Assembly (NCBI RefSeq): GCF_018842675.1
Contig: NZ_JAGTWO010000004.1
Span: 1,550,001-1,614,000, forward strand
DNA length: 64,000 nucleotides
DNA from: Candidatus Pantoea bituminis
GTDB lineage: Bacteria; Pseudomonadota; Gammaproteobacteria; Enterobacterales; Enterobacteriaceae
Direction: 5' to 3'
In this document: one piece after another, positions 1 through 9,208 of the stretch
Numbering within the stretch: the stretch's first letter is position 1
Layout: the number at the start of each line of letters is the position of its first letter
Made by a program: the position numbers and the translations under genes
The notes under the pieces: model-generated
Database searches by the model: none
What the model saw: only the letters and a program-made list of their open reading frames with translations
Told to the model about the DNA's origin: nothing

Positions 1-273
1 CCAGAGAAACTGCGGGTTTTATAAGAACGTTCTTGGGTGCAACTCCAGATCTGTGAGCGAGTGCAACCTCTGAGCAATTTTTCGCAAACGGTTAGTGAAA
101 TCGCTGTAGCGCCTGTGTTAAATCCATTGTGCGCGTCACGCCTTTCCGGCAGGATACTGCGCCTCGGGGAAATGGCTCATGCCCTGATGAGGATACGCTG
201 CCTGGTTACCCCGTTCCGGCAACCACCAGCAAGCGATTTCTCTGGGGAAATTAAATAATAAATGGAGAGACAG
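1..273. promoter_or_regulatory. putP upstream region with possible PutA operators
   Basis: This non-coding stretch precedes putP. In related bacteria putA lies divergently on the far side of such a region, and PutA represses both genes at sites containing GTTGCA or its complement. Two copies of TGCAAC are visible, at 38..43 and 62..67, 24 bp apart. A frame open from 37 to 258 has no family resemblance and is probably chance. The PutA assignment is inference because putA itself is outside the window. Confidence 0.35.
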
Positions 274-1758
274 ATGAGTATAAGCACACCAATGTTGGTG
301 ACCTTTTTGATTTATATTCTCGGGATGATACTGATTGGCTTTATTGCCTACCGTTCAACCAAGAATTTTGATGATTATATTCTGGGTGGTCGTAGCCTCG
401 GTAGCGTAGTTACAGCCTTGTCCGCAGGGGCATCTGATATGAGCGGCTGGCTGTTAATGGGGTTGCCAGGTGCCATTTTCATTTCTGGTATCTCCGAGAG
501 TTGGATCGCTATCGGCCTGATTATTGGCGCATGGCTAAACTGGAAAATTGTAGCGGGTCGCCTGCGTGTTCAAACGGAGCACCACAACAATGCCCTGACG
601 CTGCCAGACTTCTTCTCCAGCCGTTTTGAAGATCACAGTAAAATTCTGCGTGTCATCTCCGCGATCGTTATCCTGGTTTTCTTCACTATCTATTGCGCCT
701 CGGGCGTGGTGGCCGGGGCGCGCCTGTTTGAAAGCACCTTTGGCATGAGTTACGAAACCGCATTGTGGGCTGGCGCCGCAGCTACCATCCTCTATACGTT
801 GGTGGGCGGATTCCTGGCGGTCAGCTGGACCGATACCGTGCAGGCCAGCTTGATGTTTTTTGCGCTGATTCTGACGCCTGTCATTGTGATTATCTCGGTC
901 GGCGGCTTCTCAGATTCACTGGCAGTGATTGAAGCCAAAAGCCTCGAAAATATCGACATGCTGAAAGGGCTGAATTTTGTTGCGGTGATTTCGTTGTTGG
1001 GCTGGGGCTTGGGCTACTTTGGGCAACCGCATATCCTGGCGCGCTTTATGGCAGCGGATTCGCACCGCTCCATTCGTACCGCACGCCGCATTAGCATGGC
1101 CTGGATGATTTTGTGCCTGGCAGGTGCCGTGGCGGTCGGCTTCTTCGGCATCGCTTATTTCCAGAACAATCCATCACAGGCAGCAGGCGTGAGTGAAAAT
1201 GGCGAACGCATCTTTATCGAACTGACGCGCATTCTGTTTAACCCATGGATCGCCGGTATCCTGCTTTCCGCCATTTTGGCAGCAGTGATGTCAACGCTGA
1301 GCTGCCAACTGTTGGTCTGCTCCAGCGCCTTGACGGAAGATCTCTATAAAGGGCTGTTTCGCAAAAACGCCAGCCAGAAAGAGCTGGTTTGGGTAGGGCG
1401 CTTAATGGTGCTGTTGATTGCGATAATCGCCATTGCGCTGGCTTCGAATCCAGAAAACCGCGTACTGGGTCTGGTGAGCTATGCCTGGGCAGGTTTTGGT
1501 GCTGCCTTTGGTCCGGTTGTGCTGTTCGGCGTTTGCTGGAAGCGCATGAACCGCAATGGCGCGCTGGCCGGTATGATTATCGGTGCCGTTACGGTGTTGG
1601 TATGGAAACAGTATGGCTGGCTGGATCTGTATGAAATCATCCCAGGCTTCATTTTTGCCAGCATCGCAATTGTGGTTTTCAGCCTGATGGGCCGTGCGCC
1701 GTCAGCCGAAGCCATGAAACGTTTTGATGCGGCAGAAGCGGAGTTCCAGACGAAATAA
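274..1758 (+). CDS. putP: Sodium/proline symporter PutP
   Basis: PutP is an inner-membrane sodium:solute symporter that imports L-proline for use as carbon, nitrogen or osmolyte. The 494-residue product is close to the E. coli length (502) and aligns along its whole length, including the N-terminal helix, the FDDYILGGRS stretch, the SAGASDMSGWL sodium-site region and the GWGLGYFGQPHI segment. It is almost entirely hydrophobic helices. An in-frame ATG at 262 exists, but the ATG at 274 is preferred because GGAGAG at 264-269 is correctly spaced for it and the protein then begins MSISTPML like the E. coli protein. It is monocistronic, with a terminator directly after it. Confidence 0.97.
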   Translation: MSISTPMLVTFLIYILGMILIGFIAYRSTKNFDDYILGGRSLGSVVTALSAGASDMSGWLLMGLPGAIFISGISESWIAIGLIIGAWLNWKIVAGRLRVQTEHHNNALTLPDFFSSRFEDHSKILRVISAIVILVFFTIYCASGVVAGARLFESTFGMSYETALWAGAAATILYTLVGGFLAVSWTDTVQASLMFFALILTPVIVIISVGGFSDSLAVIEAKSLENIDMLKGLNFVAVISLLGWGLGYFGQPHILARFMAADSHRSIRTARRISMAWMILCLAGAVAVGFFGIAYFQNNPSQAAGVSENGERIFIELTRILFNPWIAGILLSAILAAVMSTLSCQLLVCSSALTEDLYKGLFRKNASQKELVWVGRLMVLLIAIIAIALASNPENRVLGLVSYAWAGFGAAFGPVVLFGVCWKRMNRNGALAGMIIGAVTVLVWKQYGWLDLYEIIPGFIFASIAIVVFSLMGRAPSAEAMKRFDAAEAEFQTK

Positions 1759-1775
1759 CCTGCTTTCCTACCGAA

Positions 1776-1804
1776 GCCTGCCTTCTGACAAGGCGGGCTT
1801 TTTT
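1776..1804 (+). terminator. Rho-independent terminator of putP
   Basis: The arms GCCTGCCTT (1776-1784) and AAGGCGGGC (1790-1798) form a 9-bp stem with one G:U pair, followed by a run of T residues. It begins 17 bases after the putP stop. Confidence 0.85.
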
Positions 1805-1874
1805 ATGGCTTGTTACAAAGCTTCTTGCGACAAAAGCGAAATAATCTCACTCAGCAACTTGTTTTTTACTCAGC

Positions 1875-1893
1875 GATAATGATAATCGAACTC
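1875..1893 (+). promoter_or_regulatory. Fur box upstream of efeUOB
   Basis: GATAATGATAATCGAACTC matches the left two-thirds of the 19-bp Fur consensus almost perfectly. It lies 60 bp ahead of the efeU start, where iron-dependent repression of efeUOB is expected. Confidence 0.75.
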
Positions 1894-1952
1894 GTTTAGA
1901 TTTACGAAAATTTACTTGTCATTGACGCTGCTTAACATTCAAGAGGTTGGCG

Positions 1953-2837
1953 ATGTTTGTTCCGTTTCTCATCATGCTGCGTGAAGGCTTAGAAGCCGCA
2001 TTGATTGTCAGCCTGATCGCCAGCTATTTGAAGCGCACCCAGCGTACTCAATGGTTTCCTGCCCTGTGGGCTGGCGTATTTATTGCCGCTGCGCTCTGCC
2101 TTGCGCTAGGTATCTTCATCAACGAAACCACCGGCGAATTTCCGCAAAAGCAGCAAGAGCTGTTTGAGGGCATCGTGGCCGTCATTGCGGTGGTGATTCT
2201 GACCTCAATGGTGTTTTGGATGCGTAAAGTGGCGCGCAACATCAAAGGCGAGCTGGAGCAAGCGGTCGATCAGGCGCTGACAAAAAAGGGCGGCGGCGGG
2301 CTAGCGCTCGTGTTGATGGTGTTTCTTGCGGTGGCGCGGGAAGGGCTGGAATCGGTATTTTTCCTGCTGGCCGCCTTTACGCAAGATGTTGGATACGCGC
2401 CACCGATCGGTGCGGTGCTAGGCCTGGCCACGGCGGTGATACTCGGCATGCTGCTCTATTGGGGCGGTATTCGGCTGAACATGGCGCATTTCTTTCGCTG
2501 GACCAGCGTGTTTATTTTATTTGTCGCGGCGGGTCTGGCGGCGGGTGCGATACGCGCTTTTCATGAGGCGGGCCTCTGGAACCATTTTCAGGATGTGGCC
2601 TTTGATCTCAGTGGCACCTTATCTACGCATTCGCTGTTCGGCACCTTGCTGGAGGGCATATTGGGTTATCAGGAGGCGCCAAGCATCAGCGAAGTCACGG
2701 TCTATTTCTGCTATCTGATACCGTTTTTACTGCTTTTTTCACGCCAACGCGACCGACCACATCAGCTGCCGTGCGCTAAGCCATTACTGAGCGCGCACCT
2801 CGCGCTCGCCATAATCATTAAAGGGACAGAATTATGA
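1953..2837 (+). CDS. efeU: Ferrous iron permease EfeU (probable C-terminal frameshift)
   Basis: EfeU is the inner-membrane permease of the EfeUOB iron system, related to the yeast Ftr1 permease. Two REGLE motifs, which bind iron within the membrane, are present at about residues 10-14 and 129-133, amid seven or so hydrophobic helices. The ATG at 1953 is preferred over the TTG at 1947 because AAGAGG sits six bases upstream. As read, the frame runs to 2837, giving 294 residues with an odd basic and hydrophobic tail that overlaps efeO. If one T is restored in the T6 run at 2734-2739, the protein ends at 2779 with the tail [13 protein letters not shown] and has 275 residues against 276 in E. coli. 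I think the shorter form is right. Confidence 0.93.
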   Translation: MFVPFLIMLREGLEAALIVSLIASYLKRTQRTQWFPALWAGVFIAAALCLALGIFINETTGEFPQKQQELFEGIVAVIAVVILTSMVFWMRKVARNIKGELEQAVDQALTKKGGGGLALVLMVFLAVAREGLESVFFLLAAFTQDVGYAPPIGAVLGLATAVILGMLLYWGGIRLNMAHFFRWTSVFILFVAAGLAAGAIRAFHEAGLWNHFQDVAFDLSGTLSTHSLFGTLLEGILGYQEAPSISEVTVYFCYLIPFLLLFSRQRDRPHQLPCAKPLLSAHLALAIIIKGTEL

Positions 2838-3952
2838 TGACGCGTTTCCGCCGCAAGGCACTGCTGGCTTCGCTGCTGGCTATCTCTGGTTCAGCCGCAG
2901 CCGCAGCCGTTCCGCAGGTTACCGTTAGCGTGAATGACAAACAGTGTGAGCCGATGTCACTGACGGTAAAGGCGGGTAAAACCCAATTCCTGATCAAGAA
3001 CAACAGCCAGAAAGCGCTGGAATGGGAAATCCTGAAAGGTGTGATGGTGGTCGAAGAGCGCGAAAACATTGCACCGGGCTTCAGCCAGAAAATGACGGCC
3101 ACGCTGGAGGCTGGCGAATATGACATGACCTGCGGGCTGCTGAGTAATCCGAAAGGTAAGCTGATTGTCGAAGCCAGCGGTACAGCAACAGCGAAGAAGG
3201 GCGGCGATGTGATGCAGTTGGTTGGCCCGATTAGCGAATATAAAGCTTACGTTACCGGTGAAGTCGCACAGTTGGTTAGCGGCACGCAAGCCTTTACCGA
3301 TGCGGTGAAAGCGGGCGATACAGAAAAAGCCAAAGCGCTGTTTGCCCCGACTCGTCAACATTACGAGCGCATTGAACCGATTGCAGAACTGTTCTCCGAT
3401 CTCGACGGCAGCATTGATGCCCGCGAAGATGATTATGAAAAGAAAGCGGAAGATCCTAAGTTCACTGGTTTCCACCGTCTGGAAAAAGCGCTGTTTGCGG
3501 ACAACAACACCAAAGGTATGGAAGGTTATGCTGATCAGCTAAACAAAGATGTATTGGATCTGCAAACGCGCATCAGTGAGTTGGCTTTCCCGCCAGCAAA
3601 AGTTGTGGGTGGTGCCGCCGGATTGATTGAAGAGGTCGCTTCCAGCAAGATTTCCGGTGAAGAGGATCGCTACAGCCGCACCGATTTGTGGGACTTCCAG
3701 GCCAACGTTGATGGCGCACAGAAGATCGTTGAACTGCTGCGACCTATGGTAGAGAAAGCCAATCCACAGTTATTGGCGAAAGTGGAGGGTAACTTCAAAA
3801 AAGTCGATACCATTCTCAGCAAATACCGCACTAAAGAGGGCTTCGAATCTTATGAGAAGCTCACTACCGCTGACCGTAACGCGCTGAAAGGCCCGATTAC
3901 CGCACTGGCAGAAGATCTCTCTTTATTGCGTGGAACCTTGGGTCTGAATTAA
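2834..3952 (+). CDS. efeO: Periplasmic iron uptake protein EfeO
   Basis: EfeO is the periplasmic partner of EfeU and EfeB in iron acquisition. The 372-residue product starts with a basic, Ala-rich Sec signal peptide ending near residue 25. A cupredoxin-like domain follows (about 26-115), then a helical M75-type domain containing the HxxE motif HRLE at about 214-217 in the context [10 protein letters not shown]. The length agrees with E. coli (375). GGGA upstream supports an ATG at 2834 or 2837. It is the second gene of the operon, and efeB starts two bases after its stop. Confidence 0.95.
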   Translation: MMTRFRRKALLASLLAISGSAAAAAVPQVTVSVNDKQCEPMSLTVKAGKTQFLIKNNSQKALEWEILKGVMVVEERENIAPGFSQKMTATLEAGEYDMTCGLLSNPKGKLIVEASGTATAKKGGDVMQLVGPISEYKAYVTGEVAQLVSGTQAFTDAVKAGDTEKAKALFAPTRQHYERIEPIAELFSDLDGSIDAREDDYEKKAEDPKFTGFHRLEKALFADNNTKGMEGYADQLNKDVLDLQTRISELAFPPAKVVGGAAGLIEEVASSKISGEEDRYSRTDLWDFQANVDGAQKIVELLRPMVEKANPQLLAKVEGNFKKVDTILSKYRTKEGFESYEKLTTADRNALKGPITALAEDLSLLRGTLGLN

Positions 3953-3954
3953 GC

Positions 3955-5229
3955 ATGAGCAATCAGCAGGATGACGCGCAACCTGCGCGTCGTCGTTTAT
4001 TAAAAGGGTTAGGCTTGCTGGGCGGCGCGGCGGCGTTAGGCGGCGGTTGCCCGTTTCATGCTGCCGCCGAAAGCTTTTCTCCCGGCACGGTGACACCCAA
4101 TGCGCGCCAGCAGGTGCAACCGTTTTATGGTCAGCATCAGGCGGGCATCATTACGCCACAGCAGGCATCAATGATGCTGGTGGCGTTTGACCTGTTGGCC
4201 AGTGACAAAGCCGATCTGCAACGCTTGTTCAGATTGCTCACGCAGCGTATCGCCTTCCTGACTACGGGCGGGCCCGCGCCAGTCGTCACAAACCCGCAAC
4301 TACCGCCAATGGATTCAGGCATTTTAGGGGCGCAGATTGCGCCTGATAACCTTACCATCACCGTTTCGGTAGGCACGTCGCTGTTTGATGAACGCTTTGG
4401 TTTAGCTGCGCATAAACCAAAAAAGTTGCAGGTCATGACGCGCTTTCCTAACGATTCGCTCGACGCGAATCAATGCCATGGCGATCTGCTGCTGCAAATT
4501 TGCGCCAATACTCAGGATACGGTGATTCACGCGCTGCGCGACATTATCAAACACACGCCCGATCTGCTCGGCGTGCGCTGGCGGCGTGAAGGCTTTATCT
4601 CAGATCACGCCGCACGCAGCCTGGGCCAGGAGACGCCGATCAACCTGCTGGGTTTTAAAGATGGTAGCGCTAATCCCGATAGTCATGACGCTGCGTTGAT
4701 GAAGCAGATGTTATGGGTCACTGATGACCAGGATGAACCCGCATGGGCGCGCAACGGCAGTTATCAGGCGGTGCGTATCGTCAGTTTCCATGTGGAAATG
4801 TGGGACCGCACGCCACTGGGCGAGCAGGAGACCATTTTTGGGCGTGAGAAGCTGAGCGGGGCGCCGCTGGGCATGAAGCACGAACGCGATGTGCCGGATT
4901 ACAGCCGCGATCCTGACGGTGAAGTCATTGCATTGGATGCGCATATTCGTTTGGCCAATCCACGTACCCCTGAAACTGACAGCAGTTTGATGCTGCGACG
5001 CGGTTACAGCTATTCAGCCGGCATCTCTGCTTCTGGTCAGTTAGAAATGGGCCTACTGTTTGTCTGTTATCAGCACGATTTAGAGAAAGGGTTTATTACG
5101 GTACAGAACCGGCTGAATGGCGAAGCGCTGGAAGAATATATTCGTCCGATTGGTGGCGGATATTTTTTTGTTTTGCCCGGCGTTGCTGATGAGAATCATT
5201 ATTTAGCGCAATCGCTACTCGAAGCCTGA
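3955..5229 (+). CDS. efeB: Dye-decolourising haem peroxidase EfeB
   Basis: EfeB is a periplasmic DyP-type haem peroxidase that acts with EfeO/EfeU; deferrochelatase activity has been proposed for the family. The 424-residue product has a twin-arginine signal peptide with RRRLLKG at residues 12-18, followed by a hydrophobic stretch and an Ala-rich cleavage region. The DyP signature [10 protein letters not shown] lies at about 233-242 and contains the catalytic Asp. [12 protein letters not shown] further on probably carries the proximal haem His. Length and order agree with E. coli (423 residues, last gene of efeUOB). A weak hairpin near 5250-5278 may end the operon. Confidence 0.96.
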   Translation: MSNQQDDAQPARRRLLKGLGLLGGAAALGGGCPFHAAAESFSPGTVTPNARQQVQPFYGQHQAGIITPQQASMMLVAFDLLASDKADLQRLFRLLTQRIAFLTTGGPAPVVTNPQLPPMDSGILGAQIAPDNLTITVSVGTSLFDERFGLAAHKPKKLQVMTRFPNDSLDANQCHGDLLLQICANTQDTVIHALRDIIKHTPDLLGVRWRREGFISDHAARSLGQETPINLLGFKDGSANPDSHDAALMKQMLWVTDDQDEPAWARNGSYQAVRIVSFHVEMWDRTPLGEQETIFGREKLSGAPLGMKHERDVPDYSRDPDGEVIALDAHIRLANPRTPETDSSLMLRRGYSYSAGISASGQLEMGLLFVCYQHDLEKGFITVQNRLNGEALEEYIRPIGGGYFFVLPGVADENHYLAQSLLEA

Positions 5230-5529
5230 TTGCATTTTAGCCATCACCTTCTGCTGCGCCGTCGGCAGGAGGTTTCTCGTCTTGCAACTGCCTTCTGAGT
5301 TTATTCAGACAAAAAATTACGGATTCTCCTAAACTTTCCCAATAAAGATGAATATAGTAACTCTCTGTTAAATATAATTAATTTAATTTAAATGCGTAAA
5401 TTTCTTACCCCGAATTACGCAATTTCTTTGCCGTCAGGTAAAATTAGTGTTGCAAACCCACGTGAAGATGATGCAATTTAATCCTTAAGCGTAATCAGAC
5501 GTGTTGATGTATCACACTGGAGTTCGCGC
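5230..5529. other. AT-rich intergenic region before the phoH locus
   Basis: No gene is supported here. The middle (about 5330-5400) is strongly AT-rich. An inverted repeat TGCGTAA/TTACGCA, separated by 15 bases, spans 5393-5421 and could be an operator. I looked for a Pho box ahead of phoH and found none that was convincing. Confidence 0.5.
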
Positions 5530-5784
5530 ATGGGTCGAACCTTATATGGACAGCTAAATGTAATTACCGCATCGCAATTTTTTGCGAGGGCTAATTTTCC
5601 CCTTGAACTCCACTTCTCTGACCTTTTCTTTCCAAATCGAATTCTTCGTTGTCCGGTGTACAGCAATGCTGTTGCGCTGCTGCATACCTTTCTTCATGGT
5701 CATCACGGCTTACAAGGAAGCCAATCAAAACCTCTAAAGCGTTCACGTAATCGCAAAGGGCCAACAGCCTGGAGCGGGAAATGA
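5530..5784 (+). CDS. Short ORF in register with phoH, possible former PhoH extension or leader
   Basis: This 84-codon frame begins with ATG, and GGAG lies eight bases upstream, a good ribosome binding site. The product has no recognised domain; it is mixed, with a basic C-terminus (SRNRKG). It is in the same frame as phoH and separated from it only by TGA at 5782 and TAA at 5794. The distance from this ATG to the phoH ATG is exactly 92 codons. From memory, E. coli PhoH is catalogued with 354 residues, 92 more than the 262 here, so this ORF probably matches the N-terminal part of that longer gene model. It may be a translated leader, a separate peptide, or non-coding sequence conserved for other reasons. 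Confidence 0.4.
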   Translation: MGRTLYGQLNVITASQFFARANFPLELHFSDLFFPNRILRCPVYSNAVALLHTFLHGHHGLQGSQSKPLKRSRNRKGPTAWSGK

Positions 5785-5805
5785 AACCAACTGTAAGGTG
5801 CCACT

Positions 5806-6594
5806 ATGGGAAGACAGAAAGCAGTGATCAAAGCGCGTCGAGAAGCCAGACGAGTGCTTCGCAATGACTCTCGCAGTCATCGTCAGCGTGAAGAAGAATC
5901 GGTCACTTCGCTGGTGCAAATGGGTGGGTTAGATTCAATTGGCATGGCACGCGATGCGCGTGACCGGGGGCCAATTGAAGCTCGAAATGAAGCTCAGGCG
6001 CACTATCTCAACGCCATAGAAATGAAACAGCTGATCTTTGCAACTGGTGAAGCAGGTTGCGGTAAAACCTGGATCAGCGCCGCGAAAGCGGCTGAGGCCC
6101 TGATTCATAAGGATATCGACAGGATAATCGTCACGCGCCCGGTGCTACAGGCGGATGAAGATCTGGGGTTCCTCCCCGGAGATATCTCAGAGAAATTCGC
6201 CCCGTACTTCCGACCGGTTTATGACATTCTGGTTAAACGTCTTGGCGCATCCTTCATGCAATATTGTCTGCGTCCAGAAATCGCCAAGGTAGAGATCGCG
6301 CCATTTGCTTATATGCGCGGACGTACCTTTGAAAATGCGGTCGTTATTCTGGATGAGGCGCAAAACGTCACCGCCGCGCAGATGAAAATGTTTCTTACAC
6401 GCCTTGGCGAAAACGTCACGGTAATCGTTAACGGTGATATTACCCAGTGCGACTTGCCCGCTGGGGTGCCTTCCGGTCTTGCAGACGCGTTAGCGCGTTT
6501 CGAAGAGGACGAGATGGTTGGCATTGTCCGTTTCGGCAAAGGGGATTGTGTACGTTCGGCGCTCTGCCAGCGTACGCTGCATGCTTACAGTTAG
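5806..6594 (+). CDS. phoH: PhoH family ATP-binding protein
   Basis: PhoH is a cytoplasmic P-loop ATPase of the phosphate-starvation regulon; its precise role is unsettled, with RNA-related functions suggested for the family. The 262-residue product has a Walker A motif GEAGCGKT at 81-88 and a Walker B-like VVILDEAQN at about 179-187. It is near-identical to the E. coli core from MGRQKAVIKARR to the C-terminal LHAYS. The ATG at 5806 is the only good start in this frame after the TAA at 5794; an AAGG lies about ten bases upstream. A strong terminator follows the gene. Confidence 0.95.
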   Translation: MGRQKAVIKARREARRVLRNDSRSHRQREEESVTSLVQMGGLDSIGMARDARDRGPIEARNEAQAHYLNAIEMKQLIFATGEAGCGKTWISAAKAAEALIHKDIDRIIVTRPVLQADEDLGFLPGDISEKFAPYFRPVYDILVKRLGASFMQYCLRPEIAKVEIAPFAYMRGRTFENAVVILDEAQNVTAAQMKMFLTRLGENVTVIVNGDITQCDLPAGVPSGLADALARFEEDEMVGIVRFGKGDCVRSALCQRTLHAYS

Positions 6595-6636
6595 TCGTTG
6601 ATTGTACTAGAGTTCGATTGAGTTGATGTAGCGCAA

Positions 6637-6661
6637 AACCCGGCTTCGGCCGGGTTTTTTT
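6637..6661 (+). terminator. Rho-independent terminator of phoH
   Basis: AACCCGGC and GCCGGGTT form an 8-bp stem closed by a TTCG tetraloop, followed by seven T residues. It lies 42 bases after the phoH stop. Confidence 0.92.
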
Positions 6662-6687
6662 ATGCCTTTATTATAAAAATAAAACGC

Positions 6688-6719
6688 AAAAAAAATGCCT
6701 GAACAGATGTTCAGGCATT
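6688..6719 (-). terminator. Rho-independent terminator of tRNA-Ser
   Basis: On the minus strand a 12-bp stem (arms at 6708-6719 and 6694-6705, two-base loop) is followed by eight T residues. It lies just past the 3' end of the tRNA gene and points the right way to end its transcript. Confidence 0.85.
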
Positions 6720-6731
6720 TCTTTGAAATGT

Positions 6732-6819
6732 TGGCGGTGAGAGAGGGGTTCGAACCCTCGATACGTTGCCGTATACACACTTTCCAGGCGTGCTCCTTCA
6801 GCCACTCGGACACCTCACC
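6732..6819 (-). tRNA. serX: tRNA-Ser (anticodon GGA)
   Basis: The 88-base gene, read on the minus strand, starts GGTGAGGTG and ends CACCGCCA with an encoded CCA. The acceptor arms GGTGAGG and its complement pair. The anticodon loop reads CTGGAAA, giving GGA, which decodes UCC/UCU. A long variable arm, typical of tRNA-Ser, lies between the anticodon arm and the TTCGAAC T-loop. It is nearly identical to the E. coli serW/serX type. Its own terminator follows. Confidence 0.96.
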
Positions 6820-6960
6820 ACATTTTTTTGTTAACCGCGCTGGGTCAACGGGGCGGTACTATAGGGATCAGGCATAAAACGGTCAAGCACTATTTTTCTC
6901 TTTTCTTCTATTCGCTTAAGCTCTGAACGAATCGCTGTAGCGCTGCGCAGCTTGCTGATT

Positions 6961-6993
6961 TTGTCATCAAAATGACATCCTGCCGACACAAAA
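6961..6993 (+). promoter_or_regulatory. Candidate Pho box upstream of phoA
   Basis: TTGTCATCAAA is followed at 11-bp spacing by ATGACATCCTG and then by CCGACACAAAA. The first copy matches the PhoB half-site CTGTCAT at six of seven bases, and the next two are weaker. The repeat ends about 70 bp before the phoA start, a sensible distance for PhoB activation. This is inference from pattern and location. Confidence 0.45.
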
Positions 6994-7062
6994 ATATCAC
7001 CAAACCGTCGCAAACTTAGCGCCTGAAATCTCTGGTAATTATTGCTCATAAGGAAAGACAAC

Positions 7063-8468
7063 ATGACTCAGGCTCGCTTATTGACGGTTTCTCTGCTCAC
7101 CAGCTTACTCGCCACCTCCGCCATTGCTGAAACAAATACCTATTCTCGCGCAGCACAAGGGGATCTCAGTCAGCACGGCGGAGCCCGACGTTTAACTGGC
7201 GATCAGACTGAAGCGTTGAAAGCCTCGTTACGTAATACCACCGCGAAAAACGTGATTTTACTGATTGGCGATGGCATGGGTGATTCAGAAATCACTGCTG
7301 CGCGTAACGTAGCAGAAGGGGCGGGCGGTTTTTTCAAAGGCATCGATGCACTCCCGCTTACCGGACAATACACGCACTATTCACTGGATAAGAAAACCCA
7401 TAAACCAAATTACGTTACCGATTCAGCAGCCTCAGCCACTGCCTGGGCAACCGGCACCAAAAGCTATAACGGCGCAATTGGCGTAGATGTGAATGGCAAA
7501 GATCAGATCACGCTGTTGGAGTTGGCGAAAGCAGCGGGCAAGGCGACCGGTAACGTTTCGACCGCTGAGTTGCAAGACGCGACACCCGCCGCGCTGATGG
7601 CGCATGTCACGTCCCGTAAATGCTACGGGCCGGAAAAACCAGCGAGCTTTGCCCGACTAACGCCTTAGAACAGGGCGGTAAAGGCTCGATTACCGAGCAG
7701 ATGTTGAAAACGCGGCCGGATGTCACCTTAGGCGGTGGCAGCAAGAGTTTCAATGAGGTGGCGAAGGCGGGTGATTATCAGGGGAAAACACTGAATGAGC
7801 AGGCCCAGGCGCTAGGCTATCAAATGGTCAATGACTGGCAAGGGTTGACCCGTATTACTACCGCCAACCAGCAGAAACCGCTGCTTGGGTTGTTTTCAGC
7901 GGGCAACATGCCTGTGCGCTGGCAAGGGCCAAAAGCCAGCTATCACGGCAATATTGATAAGCCGGTAGTCACCTGCGAAGTGAACAAGGATCGTCCGGTC
8001 GCAACACCTACGCTGGCGCAGATGACCTCGAAAGCCATTGAATTATTGAAAACCAATGAGAATGGCTTCTTCCTGCAAGTAGAAGGCGCTTCCATTGATA
8101 AGCAGGATCACGCGGCGAATCCTTGTGGTCAGATTGGTGAAACCGTTGATTTGGATGAAGCGGTACAGCAGGCGCTGGCGTTTGCGCGTGAAGAGGGCAA
8201 CACGCTGGTAGTGGTGACAGCGGATCATGCACACAGCAGTCAGATTGTTGAAAATGGCACTAAAGCACCAGGCTTGACCCAAGCCGTTAATACCAAGGAT
8301 GGCGCGATTATGACCATTAGCTACGGCAACTCGGAAGAAGATTCGCAGGAGCATACCGGTTCACAATTGCGTATTGCGGCTTATGGGCCACATGCAGCAA
8401 ACGTAGTGGGTTTAACCGATCAGACGGATCTGTTCTTTACGCTGCGTGATGCGATGGCGTTGAAGTAA
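7063..8468 (+). CDS. phoA: Alkaline phosphatase PhoA (single frameshift)
   Basis: PhoA is a periplasmic zinc/magnesium phosphomonoesterase induced by phosphate starvation. A Sec signal peptide covers residues 1-22 or so, ending in AIA-ET. The metal-binding DGMGDSE motif lies at about 70-76, and the nucleophile is Ser121 in [30 protein letters not shown] and [11 protein letters not shown] carry further metal ligands. The ATG at 7063 is chosen because AAGGA precedes it by eight bases. The frame breaks after CYGPE: restoring one A in the A5 run at 7634-7638 gives CYGPEKTSELCP, which lines up without a gap with E. coli CYGPSATSEKCP, and a 468-residue protein (E. coli 471). I treat it as intact with a sequence error. 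Confidence 0.93.
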
Positions 8469-8555
8469 GGCCGGGCAGCACCGCAATGAGCATAGTGCAG
8501 TGTCTTCCTCCCCCTTTATGGGGGAGGAACGAGGTGGGGACAGCGCACACCTCAT

Positions 8556-8586
8556 AAAAAACGCGCTCTCCCGAAAGAGTGCGCGC
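8556..8586 (-). terminator. Probable terminator of msrA
   Basis: On the minus strand an imperfect hairpin (CGCGCACTCT, loop, AGAGCGCG) is followed by six T residues, 30-60 bases after the msrA stop. Confidence 0.65.
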
Positions 8587-8614
8587 CTCAATCAAAAACC
8601 ACTGCGTCGAAAAA

Positions 8615-9148
8615 CTACGCTTTCACGCGGTTAGCAAAACTTTTACGCAGCTTCTGCAATTTAGGTGGGATCACCGCCATGCAATATCCATTGCGCTGAC
8701 CGGCTCCTTCCCAGTAATCCTGATGATACGCTTCGGCGGGATACCACTCTTTCAGCGGTTCAATGGTGGTCACCACCGGCACGGAATGATCCGCTTGAGC
8801 ACGCTCAATGGCAGCACGCGCTTCCGCTTCCTGTTCTGCATTAGCAGGGAAAATTGCTGAACGATACTGTGTGCCAATATCATTGCCCTGACGATTAAGC
8901 TGGGTCGGATCGTGAGTCACAAAGCTAATATCCAGCAGGTCACCATAGCTCACTTGCTCTGGATCGAAACCGATACGAATCGCCTCTGCATGACCGGTTG
9001 CGCCGCTGCAGACTTGCTCGTAGGTGGGATTGGGACGTGCGCCGCCGGTATAACCACTTTCAACGGACTCAACGCCAATCACATCCTTAAATACCGCTTC
9101 GGTACACCAAAAACAGCCGCCTGCGATCACTGCGTATTCGATTGCCAT
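8615..9148 (-). CDS. msrA: Peptide methionine-S-sulfoxide reductase MsrA
   Basis: MsrA reduces the S-epimer of methionine sulfoxide in proteins and repairs oxidative damage in the cytoplasm. The 177-residue product has the motif GCFWC with nucleophilic Cys12 and a second Cys15, then [22 protein letters not shown] and GTQYRSAIF, all standard for the family. It lacks the N-terminal extension of E. coli MsrA (212 residues, motif GCFWG), so it belongs to the shorter branch of the family. AGGAG lies about nine bases upstream of the ATG. A flavin reductase gene follows upstream on the same strand; 60 bases separate the two. Confidence 0.93.
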   Translation of the reverse strand: MAIEYAVIAGGCFWCTEAVFKDVIGVESVESGYTGGARPNPTYEQVCSGATGHAEAIRIGFDPEQVSYGDLLDISFVTHDPTQLNRQGNDIGTQYRSAIFPANAEQEAEARAAIERAQADHSVPVVTTIEPLKEWYPAEAYHQDYWEGAGQRNGYCMAVIPPKLQKLRKSFANRVKA

Positions 9149-9208
9149 AATGCTTTACTCCTGTCAGGTCGAAAGGAAACAGGTGGGGGCGCGGTGCGCG
9201 CATTTCAA

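Noticed and set aside
37..258. 73-codon open frame upstream of putP
   Set aside because: It starts with GTG without a convincing ribosome binding site, resembles no family and lies where the putA-putP control region is expected.
5440..5530. Pho box upstream of phoH
   Set aside because: Partial CTGTCAT-like half-sites were seen but not at 11-bp spacing; the match was too weak to list.
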